Shown here: piece after piece, positions 17,943-24,963 of the stretch
Layout: each line of letters opens with the position of its first letter
Numbering within the stretch: position 1 is the stretch's first letter
Assembly: GCA_017618075.1 (NCBI GenBank)
Contig: JAFZUY010000023.1
Span: forward strand, 1-64,000
Origin: Lachnospiraceae bacterium
GTDB lineage: Bacteria; Bacillota; Clostridia; Lachnospirales; Lachnospiraceae
Direction: 5' to 3'
DNA: 64,000 bases
The notes under the pieces: model-generated
What the model was told of the DNA's origin: nothing
The model's database searches: none
What the model saw: the letters and a program-made list of their open reading frames with translations, nothing else
Program-made: the position numbers and the translations under genes

Positions 17943-18653
17943 TTATAAGTATTTATTATATGTGTTATCTATAGCCGCCAGTTCTTTTAAATCGTCAATC
18001 TCAACAACATCTTCCGCATTCATTTCACGAATGCCCAGTCTGAATTCTTCGGGATAACAAAACATTGCCACATCATCCCAGTAAATCTGCCTGTTTTTCT
18101 TTTCCAGAAACTCTGTTTCCAGATATTTTCTTAGTTTTTTTCCATCTTCTGCCGACCATCTGCTTACGGAATATAATTGCCATCCGTGCTCTCCGCCGTT
18201 TCTTGAGCACCCTGTCACAATTCCGTTCTCAACCTGCATCAGCCATTCCTCAGTTTTTCCTTCGCACCAGATTGCATTATATCCGGAAAGTTCAAACTCA
18301 GGAGAGAGAATCGAAGTATTATATATTATCTGATCCCCATCCAAAATGATGCAGTCTTCCAGGTATTCTCTGGCAGAATAGAGGGAACTTATATTATTGC
18401 ATTCTTTATAAAAAGGATTCTCAATCAAACTGACTTCAGGATATTTAGTTTTAAGGAAATCAAATTTTTCCTTCATATATCCGACTACGATGTGGATTTC
18501 CCGAATGTTATTGACCAGTAATCCCTCTATTACGGTTTCAATCATTCTTACTCCGTTTACGGGAATCAGCGGTTTCGGTATTTCGTAGGTAAGCGGATGC
18601 ATTCTTTCTCCCAATCCCGCAGCCATAATAATTGCTCTTTTAACTGTGTTCAA
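17943..18653 (-). CDS. licC: LicC-like CTP:phosphocholine cytidylyltransferase
   Basis: A 236-residue nucleotidyltransferase with the N-terminal signature MAAGLGERMHPLTYEIPKPL, IHIVVGYMKEKF, NNISSLYSAREYL and a DGDQ metal site (IILDGDQIIYN). LicC makes CDP-choline from phosphocholine and CTP. Its place between a choline kinase fusion and a choline transporter makes phosphocholine the likely substrate. The start appears to be TTG at 18653 (reading TTG AAC ACA), preceded by AGAGGAAG; the next in-frame ATG would remove part of the signature loop. It duplicates the middle domain of the upstream fusion gene, so the two may differ in activity or regulation. Confidence 0.85.
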   Translation of the reverse strand: MNTVKRAIIMAAGLGERMHPLTYEIPKPLIPVNGVRMIETVIEGLLVNNIREIHIVVGYMKEKFDFLKTKYPEVSLIENPFYKECNNISSLYSAREYLEDCIILDGDQIIYNTSILSPEFELSGYNAIWCEGKTEEWLMQVENGIVTGCSRNGGEHGWQLYSVSRWSAEDGKKLRKYLETEFLEKKNRQIYWDDVAMFCYPEEFRLGIREMNAEDVVEIDDLKELAAIDNTYNKYL

Positions 18654-18704
18654 ATTACTTCCTCTTTCCCTTTATATTCCTTTTTATTGTTATTCGAAAT
18701 TTAT

Positions 18705-20486
18705 TCAAAAATCCTTTTTCATCAGTTCCTTCGCATATTTGTAAAAATCTTTTGCGAAGCGATACTGTCTTAATGAATATTCACCAAATTCCACTCCGAA
18801 TTTCCGCTTAAATTCGCACCAGTTTGACCAAAGCAATCCCGAAGAAGCAATATAGCAATATATCTTTGTTCTGGTTTCCTTATCACATTTCCCTTCAAAG
18901 TAAATATCAATCAAATGATCAACCTGTTCTTTACTGTAAAGACTGTAGATACAGAACATTGCTATGTCTACATGCGGATCCTGCATTCCCGAATACTCCA
19001 AATCGGTCAGTTGAAGCTTTTCGGCATCTCCGTCTTTATAAAAAAGGAAATTGTCACAAACAGCATCAATATGAGTTAACGACTTTTCTATGCTTAAAGA
19101 ATCAATGTACTCTTTTAACTCCAGAATATGTTCTTTTGTTGTTGAGTAATCCCTGTATACGGAGGGTGTTCCGCCCCAAAGGGTCTCATAAAATTCAATT
19201 TGCCCGAAAATATCGAATTCGTGATTCACCTTTATTTTCAGATTATGAAAATCACGAAGTTTCTTCATGCACTTTTGTAAATCTTCTTCATCAAAAGCAT
19301 CACAGTTTCTGACTTCATTCAAAAATCTCGTAATTTTATATCCGTTTTCCGGATTGAAATAAACCGGATCATCGCAAATACCATATCCCTGAATTGCTTT
19401 ATAAACGGCCGCCTCGTTCTGTCGGTTAATCAGTTTTTCGGTTCCTTCCCCGGGAATTCTCATAATGAATTTTCCTTCGTTTACCGTAAAAAGGAAGGAT
19501 CTGTTGGTCATGCCTTTTTTGAGGATTTCAATATTTTTAATTTCATCGTTTTTGCACTTAAAAACGTGCATAATAATATCTATCGCATCTGATTTCAGAT
19601 GGTTGGAAGATGAATCAAATTCTCGTAACTGTTCATATGTGTTTATTTCTACTGCCTTATCGTCTTCAACTTCTTTGGACAACACAATCATTCTGTTTCC
19701 TTCAAGAAGAGCATCCTCCCAAAATGAATCATCATACTCTTCCATCATGCTGTATCTTGAAAGATTTTCCTTTAAAACATTTGCTTCTTCGCCGCTTAAA
19801 TAACTTAACCCTATCATTCGGTTTCCGCTTTCCTGCGCAGGAATAGAGACTAATTCTCCTTTACGGTTTATACGAATTGTACTTTCTTCGCACATTTTGT
19901 CGGAAACCATGTACCAGCTGTATAATTCATTCTTGCGGAAAGGGTTCTCGGAAAACCAGACATCGGAGGGTATGATATATGTGTTATCTATTCTGTCTCT
20001 GACAAGATTCAGGGATGAAAGATTATTCTTTATATTGTATTCGTTATTGACCACCAGCTTAACATCATAATCATCAATCAGATACTCAAAAGCCTCTTTC
20101 ATAAAGCCAACAACTACCGTAATATCTTTTATATCAGCCTCATGAAGCTGACGAATTGTTCGTTCAATCAGGCACTCTCCTTTTATCTCAAGAAGTGCTT
20201 TGGGCGAAGAAAGATTAATCGGAACCATGCGCATTCCGAATCCGGCAGCTAAAATAATGGCATTCTTCGGTTTATATTCCTTAAGGATCTTCTCGGCTGA
20301 ATTCGTCAATTTCATATCAGCATCAAGCAAGTCCTCATCAGAAAGCTTTTTAATAGCCTTATTCACGGTACCTACGGAATAACCTGATATCTCTGCCAGA
20401 CTTCTCTGATTTACATACGACTGCTCCGACAGGCACAGCAAAATATCTTCTTCAAATTTACCAAATGACATTTTGTCTTTGTTCAC
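18705..20486 (-). CDS. Fusion: winged helix, LicC-like nucleotidyltransferase and LicA-like choline kinase
   Basis: A 593-residue three-part protein. Residues 8-70 form a winged helix-turn-helix (ILLCLSEQSYVNQRSLAEIS, GYSVGTVNKAIKKL). Residues 75-290 form a LicC-like nucleotidyltransferase (ILAAGFGMRMVP, NNLSSLN). Residues about 300-593 form a choline/ethanolamine kinase domain with the phosphotransferase loop THIDAVCDNF (471-480) and the metal-binding TDLEYSG (494-500). It could phosphorylate choline, activate it to CDP-choline and control its own gene. The start is GTG at 20486 with AAAGGA upstream; an ATG five codons later lacks a well-placed site. It heads the lic unit. The kinase and cytidylyltransferase calls rest on motifs; DNA binding by the N-terminal part is inferred from the fold. 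Confidence 0.87.
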   Translation of the reverse strand: MNKDKMSFGKFEEDILLCLSEQSYVNQRSLAEISGYSVGTVNKAIKKLSDEDLLDADMKLTNSAEKILKEYKPKNAIILAAGFGMRMVPINLSSPKALLEIKGECLIERTIRQLHEADIKDITVVVGFMKEAFEYLIDDYDVKLVVNNEYNIKNNLSSLNLVRDRIDNTYIIPSDVWFSENPFRKNELYSWYMVSDKMCEESTIRINRKGELVSIPAQESGNRMIGLSYLSGEEANVLKENLSRYSMMEEYDDSFWEDALLEGNRMIVLSKEVEDDKAVEINTYEQLREFDSSSNHLKSDAIDIIMHVFKCKNDEIKNIEILKKGMTNRSFLFTVNEGKFIMRIPGEGTEKLINRQNEAAVYKAIQGYGICDDPVYFNPENGYKITRFLNEVRNCDAFDEEDLQKCMKKLRDFHNLKIKVNHEFDIFGQIEFYETLWGGTPSVYRDYSTTKEHILELKEYIDSLSIEKSLTHIDAVCDNFLFYKDGDAEKLQLTDLEYSGMQDPHVDIAMFCIYSLYSKEQVDHLIDIYFEGKCDKETRTKIYCYIASSGLLWSNWCEFKRKFGVEFGEYSLRQYRFAKDFYKYAKELMKKDF

Positions 20487-20514
20487 GAATTTATCCTTTC
20501 TGTATGTTCACGAA
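20480..20514 (-). promoter_or_regulatory. Direct repeat at the start of the lic unit, candidate operator
   Basis: The ten-base sequence TTCGTGAACA occurs twice on the minus strand, at 20514-20505 and 20489-20480, exactly 25 bases apart. The second copy contains the GTG start codon of the fusion gene. The position between promoter and coding start suggests a repressor site, possibly for the protein's own winged helix. This is inferred from spacing only. Confidence 0.45.
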
Positions 20515-20528
20515 CCAGCACAATTTAG

Positions 20529-20557
20529 ATTTTAAATATTTTTTTAGGTATTGTCAA
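20529..20557 (-). promoter_or_regulatory. Sigma-A-type promoter of the lic unit
   Basis: On the minus strand TTGACA (20557-20552) and TAAAAT (20534-20529) are separated by 17 bases, a near-consensus housekeeping promoter. The start codon is 43 bases beyond the -10 box, and the direct repeats lie in between. Confidence 0.75.
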
Positions 20558-20576
20558 GAAAAACATTATTTTGTCT

Positions 20577-20600
20577 AGGGTTCGAATCCCTCCGTCCAGC
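20577..20600 (+). pseudogene. Inverted partial copy of the tRNA-Ser 3' end
   Basis: The stretch AGGGTTCGAATCCCTCCGTC (20577-20596) is identical to the T-arm and part of the acceptor strand of the tRNA-Ser that lies 41 bases away in the opposite orientation. Similarity continues past the tRNA end (GCGCGCA) into a shared terminator, so the two arms form one large inverted repeat. No D-arm or anticodon arm precedes it, so it is not a working tRNA. Confidence 0.75.
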
Positions 20601-20606
20601 GCGCAC

Positions 20607-20637
20607 AAAAAAAGGAATGCCGTTGCATTCCTTTTTT
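20607..20637. terminator. Bidirectional terminator beside tRNA-Ser
   Basis: A perfect 13-base stem (AAAAAAGGAATGC with its complement) and a four-base CGTT loop, with runs of six or seven T on either strand. It directly follows the tRNA-Ser 3' end on the minus strand and is the centre of the inverted tRNA repeat. Confidence 0.85.
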
Positions 20638-20640
20638 GCG

Positions 20641-20726
20641 CGCAGACGGAGGGATTCGAACCCTCGTGACCCGGAGGTCAAACGCATTTCGAGTGCGCCC
20701 CGTTATGACCGCTTCGATACGTCTGC
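20641..20726 (-). tRNA. tRNA-Ser (anticodon CGA)
   Basis: The minus strand folds as a class II tRNA: seven-base acceptor stem GCAGACG / CGTCTGC with a G discriminator, an anticodon stem GCGCA / TGCGT around the loop CTCGAAA (anticodon CGA, reading UCG), a long variable arm (GACCTCCGGGTC) and the T-arm GAGGG-TTCGAAT-CCCTC. CCA is not encoded. A long variable arm with CGA identifies serine. Its 3' end faces the lic/polysaccharide region, the side on which tRNA-targeting elements integrate. Confidence 0.93.
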
Positions 20727-20787
20727 ATGTATTGGTGCCCGCCGTTTGACGCGCACCTTTTTTATGATGTCTTTAAACGCGACTTAA

Positions 20788-21981
20788 CTATTTTACCAAA
20801 CTTGCTGTCTGTCTTGCAATAGCCAATTCTTCGTTGGTAGGAACTACCATAACGGTTACTTTGTCGCCGTCATTTGAAATGATTGCTTCGTCACCGTGAA
20901 CGTTGTTCTTGGACTCGTCAATGCTTGCTCCGAGGTATCCGAGGTACTTGCCTGTCATGGAACGAACTCTTCCGTCGTTCTCGCCGATACCTGCTGTGAA
21001 TGCGATAACATCAACGCCGTTCATAGCTGCTGCGTAAGCACCGATGTACTTAGCAACTCTGTATGTGTATGTCTCGAGAGCCATCTTTGCGAGAGCATTT
21101 CCCTGATCCATGGCTGCGGATAAGTCTCTGAAGTCTGAAGATACCTTTGACATTCCTTCAACACCTGACTTCTTGTTCATGATGGTGTTGATCTCGGAGA
21201 TTGAAAGGTTTTCTTTCTTTGCGATGAACTCGATGATAGCAGGATCGATATCGCCGCATCTTGTACCCATGATAAGACCTTCAAGAGGTGTAAGGCCCAT
21301 GGATGTATCTACGCACTTGCCGTGGTCAACTGCAGAAATACTTGCACCGTTTCCTAAGTGGCAAACGATAATCTTTAAATCTTCTCTCTTCTTGCCGAGG
21401 ATTTCTGCTGCTCTTGCAGATACGAAATCATGGCTGGTTCCGTGGAATCCGTAACGACGAACTTTGTATTTCTCATAATATTCATAAGGAAGTCCGTACA
21501 TATATGCTTTCTCGGGCATTGTCTGATGGAAAGCTGTATCAAATACAGCTACCATGGGAACGCCGGGCATAATCTTTTTGCAAGCGTTGATACCGATAAG
21601 GTTTGCAGGATTGTGAAGAGGAGCAAGATCGTTGCATTCTGCGATTGCATCCATAACTTCGTCTGTGATAACAACAGACTTCGCAAACTTCTCACCGCCG
21701 TGCACAATACGATGACCTACTGCATCGATTTCACTAAGTGACTTAACAACGCCGTGTTCTGCATCTGTCAAAGCATCGATAACTGCCTGAATAGCATAAG
21801 TATGGTCGGGCATCGGAGTTTCTTTTGTTACTTTATCCTTTCCCGAAGGAGTATGCTTGATACAGGAGCCGTCCATTCCGATTCTTTCGCAAAGTCCTTT
21901 TGCAAGCACTGCTTCACTCTCAGAATTAATAAGCTGATACTTGAGTGATGAACTTCCGCAGTTAATTACCAAAATATTCAT
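20788..21981 (-). CDS. ackA: Acetate kinase
   Basis: A 397-residue protein of standard length for AckA. The N-terminal phosphate-binding signature is [12 protein letters not shown]; downstream are [45 protein letters not shown] and [12 protein letters not shown], all diagnostic of the acetate/butyrate kinase family and closest to acetate kinase. It converts acetyl phosphate and ADP to acetate and ATP, the substrate-level ATP step of acetate fermentation. The usual partner pta is not next to it; a TetR gene diverges upstream and a tRNA lies downstream. An AGGAGG site and a consensus promoter precede it. Confidence 0.97.
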   Translation of the reverse strand: MNILVINCGSSSLKYQLINSESEAVLAKGLCERIGMDGSCIKHTPSGKDKVTKETPMPDHTYAIQAVIDALTDAEHGVVKSLSEIDAVGHRIVHGGEKFAKSVVITDEVMDAIAECNDLAPLHNPANLIGINACKKIMPGVPMVAVFDTAFHQTMPEKAYMYGLPYEYYEKYKVRRYGFHGTSHDFVSARAAEILGKKREDLKIIVCHLGNGASISAVDHGKCVDTSMGLTPLEGLIMGTRCGDIDPAIIEFIAKKENLSISEINTIMNKKSGVEGMSKVSSDFRDLSAAMDQGNALAKMALETYTYRVAKYIGAYAAAMNGVDVIAFTAGIGENDGRVRSMTGKYLGYLGASIDESKNNVHGDEAIISNDGDKVTVMVVPTNEELAIARQTASLVK

Positions 21982-22050
21982 AAAATACCTCCTAAAATAT
22001 TGAAACGCCGCCGTCTTTAACGCAGGCGAAATCTTTCACGAACATATAGA

Positions 22051-22079
22051 ATTGTAGGCTTTTTTTATGCTTTTGTCAA
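22051..22079 (-). promoter_or_regulatory. Promoter of ackA
   Basis: On the minus strand TTGACA (22079-22074) and TACAAT (22056-22051) are 17 bases apart, with the ackA start 70 bases beyond. A near-perfect sigma-A-type promoter, as expected for a central fermentation gene. Confidence 0.82.
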
Positions 22080-22108
22080 TTCAAAGAGAGTGGCAAAAAA
22101 ACAAAAAC

Positions 22109-22178
22109 CGACTTTTAGTCGAAAAAGTACTTGACAAACAAAATTTCGTGTTGTTATAATAAAACCGACCGATAGTCG
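22109..22178 (+). promoter_or_regulatory. Promoter with paired operators for the TetR operon
   Basis: TTGACA (22131-22136) and TATAAT (22155-22160) lie 18 bases apart. Two matching palindromes flank them: CGACTTTTAGTCG at 22109-22121, upstream of -35, and CGACCGATAGTCG at 22166-22178, just after -10, both inside the larger match AAAACCGA...AGTCGAAAA. The layout fits autorepression by the TetR protein encoded 16 bases further on. Confidence 0.78.
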
Positions 22179-22193
22179 AAAAGGAGAAAAACA

Positions 22194-22796
22194 ATGAAAA
22201 AGGGCGAAAAAAGAAAACTTGAACTCGTACAGATAGCATACCGTATGTTTCTGACAAAAGGATATGAGAACACGAGCGTGGATGAAATCATCGAAGAGGC
22301 AGGAATTGCCAAAGGCACTTTCTACTACTATTTCGAAAGCAAAGAGCTTCTTCTGGAAGAAGTAATCTGCATGATGATTAACAAGGAAGCCGAGGCTGCA
22401 ACGGCAGTTTTAAAGTCCGACCTTCCCATCCCCGTTAAAATCACCGGAATAATCATGTCCCTTCAGCCTGAAAAAGAAGAGTTCACCATCGAAGAGGCAC
22501 TCCTCAACCCGGAAAACGCCCTTATGCATAAAAAAATAAAACAGAAACTGTATGATGTTGCGACACCCATCCTTTCAGAGGTTGTTGAAGAAGGCATAAA
22601 AGAAGGAATATTCGACTGCACAAATATTCCCGAGAGAGTAAAAATGATGCTGCTTGTCAGTAGCGAAACATTTGACGAAGGACAGTTTACCGAAAGAGAC
22701 ATCGAAGTATTCATCGATCTCACGGAAAAACTTTTGGGCGCCAAGAAAGGAACCATGGAATTTGTTCGCGACATGATTGCACGCGGAGAAAGATAA
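22194..22796 (+). CDS. TetR-family transcriptional regulator
   Basis: A 200-residue protein with the TetR/AcrR N-terminal helix-turn-helix: FLTKGYENTSVDEIIEEAGI, then AKGTFYYYFESKELLLEEVI. The rest is a ligand-binding helical domain with no close family that I can name. It is the first gene of an operon with an MFS exporter and a CPBP-type membrane protein, and it has paired palindromes around its own promoter, so it is probably the autorepressor that responds to the exporter's substrate. AAGGAG precedes the ATG. It overlaps the next gene by one base (TAATG). Confidence 0.93.
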   Translation: MKKGEKRKLELVQIAYRMFLTKGYENTSVDEIIEEAGIAKGTFYYYFESKELLLEEVICMMINKEAEAATAVLKSDLPIPVKITGIIMSLQPEKEEFTIEEALLNPENALMHKKIKQKLYDVATPILSEVVEEGIKEGIFDCTNIPERVKMMLLVSSETFDEGQFTERDIEVFIDLTEKLLGAKKGTMEFVRDMIARGER

Positions 22797-24046
22797 TGAA
22801 ACAAAAAAGCAATTTCAATAAATTCCTTCTTCTCTGGTTCGGAGAACTGGTCTCCTCCATAGGAAGCGGCCTGACGGCTTTCGGACTCGGAGTTTACATT
22901 TTCAAAGTGACGGGAAGTGCGGCAAGCATGGCGCTTGTAACTCTTTTAGGATTTCTTCCCTCACTCCTTTTAAGCGTACCTGCAGGCATCTTGGCCGACA
23001 GGTACGATCGTAGACTTTTAATGATGATCGGAGACGGCTTCTCTGCTCTCGGAGTACTTTTCATCCTAATCTGCATGATTCGCGGTGAAGCCACTCTTTT
23101 CCAAATATGTATAGGTGTCTCGGTCAGTGCGATTTTTTCGGCACTCCTTGAACCGTCCTATCGCGCAACCATTACTGATCTTCTGACAGCGGAAGAATTC
23201 TCCAGAGCAAACGGTCTCGTTTCGCTCGCAGGAAGCTCGAGATACCTGTTTTCACCCCTGATTGCCGGATTTCTTCTTACAATAAGCGACGTAAAACTAT
23301 TGCTAATCATTGATATTGCAACCTTCCTTTTAACCGTGACCGGCGCCGCTGTTGTAAGAAAAGGAATCGGCGTAAAAGAAACTGAAGTAAAAGAAGCATT
23401 CTTTGACAGTATAAAATCCGGCTGGAAAATTTTACGCGAAACCGAAGGACTCCTCGCCCTTGTCTCTTTGTCTTCCGTAATCACACTTTTCATGGGAATG
23501 TTTCAGACACTTGTAAAACCGCTCATCCTTTCATTCCAGGATGAGAAAACGCTTGGAATCGCGGAAACAGTCTGTGCCTGCGGAATGCTTGTAAGCGGAG
23601 TAATACTCGGAATCAAAGGAATTAAGAAAAACTATGTGACATACCTCGCCCTTTCACTGTCACTGTCCGGATTGTGCATGTTCGGCTTCGGTCTTTTTGA
23701 AAATATAATTCCCGTATGCACATTCGGTTTTCTCTTCTTTTTGGTACTTCCGGTTGCAAACAACTGCATGGACTATCTGGCAAGAACCAACATACCTGCC
23801 GACATGCAGGGAAGAGTCTGGGGCTTAATCGGATTTATATCCCAGCTCGGATACGTGGTGGCTTACGCCGTATCGGGAGTACTGGCTGATGCTCTCGGCA
23901 AAATCGGAAACCGCGGAGTCGGAAGAGGTTCGGCACTTTTAATCATAATCTCCGGACTTTGCCTCACGGTTTTTTCTTTAGGCATTTTCTTCCGCAAAAA
24001 TATCAAATCACTTGAACACAAGGAGGTAATATATGAAATCGGATAA
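22796..24046 (+). CDS. MFS transporter, drug/antiporter type
   Basis: A 416-residue protein with about 12 membrane segments. The N-terminus FLLLWFGELVSSIGSGLTAFGLGVY resembles the MFS_3 / enterobactin- or macrolide-efflux-like group, and the loop between segments 2 and 3 reads AGILADRYDRR, a form of the MFS motif A. Probably an exporter of a toxic or signalling compound sensed by the TetR regulator; the substrate cannot be stated. The gene overlaps both neighbours, by one base with TetR and 14 bases with the CPBP gene, so the three are coupled. Confidence 0.87.
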   Translation: MKQKSNFNKFLLLWFGELVSSIGSGLTAFGLGVYIFKVTGSAASMALVTLLGFLPSLLLSVPAGILADRYDRRLLMMIGDGFSALGVLFILICMIRGEATLFQICIGVSVSAIFSALLEPSYRATITDLLTAEEFSRANGLVSLAGSSRYLFSPLIAGFLLTISDVKLLLIIDIATFLLTVTGAAVVRKGIGVKETEVKEAFFDSIKSGWKILRETEGLLALVSLSSVITLFMGMFQTLVKPLILSFQDEKTLGIAETVCACGMLVSGVILGIKGIKKNYVTYLALSLSLSGLCMFGFGLFENIIPVCTFGFLFFLVLPVANNCMDYLARTNIPADMQGRVWGLIGFISQLGYVVAYAVSGVLADALGKIGNRGVGRGSALLIIISGLCLTVFSLGIFFRKNIKSLEHKEVIYEIG

Positions 24047-24911
24047 TAAAGATTATAAATACAGACCCGTTCTCTTTTTCGCACTTGCATACCTTTTCAC
24101 ATGGATTTTCTGGATCCCCGCAATCTTCGTCAGTGAAAATTTCGGCGCAGTGTTAATGTTAATCGGACTTCTTGCTCCCGCAGTAGTATCCACGGTATTT
24201 GTGCTCGCATCGGGATCGCCCGCTCTTAAAAGAGATTTAAAGCTTAAGTTAATCGGCTTTTATAAAGTTAAATGGTTGAATGTCCTGCTGGCAATTTTTG
24301 TTTTCGCGGGAATCGTCGCTGCATCAATCTTACTTTCACTTTTATTCGGACAGTCCTTAAATCAGTTTTCTTTTACGAGCGACTTCTCTTTTACGGGCGT
24401 CGGAATCGCCGGAGCGTTCGTTTCGGTAACTGTTGCAGCCATCATCGAGGAAGTCGGCTGGAAAGGATACTGCGAAGATTCAATCGGACAGTATATGAAC
24501 TGGTTCTGGGAGTCGATGATTTTCGGATTACTCTGGGGAATGTGGCACCTTCCGCTTATTTTCATCAAAGGAACTTACCAGGCAACACTCATGGTTAATC
24601 CTTTGTTCGTAATAAACTTCTTTGTCAGCGCAATCCCGATGGGCTTTATCATCACATGGGTTTATCTGACAAGCGGCCGTTCAATCCTCGCCTGCATGAT
24701 TTATCACCTGGTAATTAATTTCCTGCAGGAAAAAATAGCAATGACACCCGAGACCAAATGCGTTGAAACCATCGTGGTAATCATTGTTTCAATAATCATT
24801 GTAATTGCAAACAGAGATATGTTCTTTGAAAAGAGACATGTCGGAAGATTGTTGGACGACATCGATGAAAGAAATAAAAAATTATCTCCAAAGTTAGAGT
24901 GTGCCGAATAA
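24033..24911 (+). CDS. CPBP-family intramembrane metalloprotease-like protein
   Basis: A 292-residue membrane protein with eight or so hydrophobic segments and the CPBP/Rce1 motifs in order: EEVGWKGY (motif 1, around residue 144, with a Trp where many have Arg), GMWHLPLIF (motif 2 with His) and MIYHLVINF (motif 3 with His). Family members include CAAX-like proteases and proteins of bacteriocin self-immunity. The start ATG at 24033 has AAGGAGG upstream, within the end of the MFS gene. Placement with an exporter suggests a shared role in handling or resisting a peptide or small molecule, which is inference. Confidence 0.87.
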   Translation: MKSDNKDYKYRPVLFFALAYLFTWIFWIPAIFVSENFGAVLMLIGLLAPAVVSTVFVLASGSPALKRDLKLKLIGFYKVKWLNVLLAIFVFAGIVAASILLSLLFGQSLNQFSFTSDFSFTGVGIAGAFVSVTVAAIIEEVGWKGYCEDSIGQYMNWFWESMIFGLLWGMWHLPLIFIKGTYQATLMVNPLFVINFFVSAIPMGFIITWVYLTSGRSILACMIYHLVINFLQEKIAMTPETKCVETIVVIIVSIIIVIANRDMFFEKRHVGRLLDDIDERNKKLSPKLECAE

Positions 24912-24928
24912 TTTATTGATCATAAAAG

Positions 24929-24963
24929 AGGGGCGCCGGGAAACCGGCCCCCCTTTCATTTTA
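24929..24963 (+). terminator. Terminator of the TetR-MFS-CPBP operon
   Basis: An 11-base GC-rich stem (one mismatch) around a GAAA loop, followed by TTTCATTTT, starts 17 bases after the CPBP stop. The opposing minus-strand gene ends beside it. Confidence 0.85.

Noticed and set aside
3362-18653. AEP (aminoethylphosphonate) as the phosphonate product
   Set aside because: No aminotransferase is present in the operon, while an iron alcohol dehydrogenase of the reductase type is, so a hydroxyethyl-type product is more likely; still unproven.
20577-20600. Second complete tRNA on the plus strand
   Set aside because: Only the T-arm and part of the acceptor strand are present; no anticodon or D-arm upstream.
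20733-20768. Terminator after ackA (GGTGC...GCACC followed by T-run)
   Set aside because: The stem is short and interrupted and the T-run is on the strand opposite ackA; ackA transcription may run on into the tRNA region.
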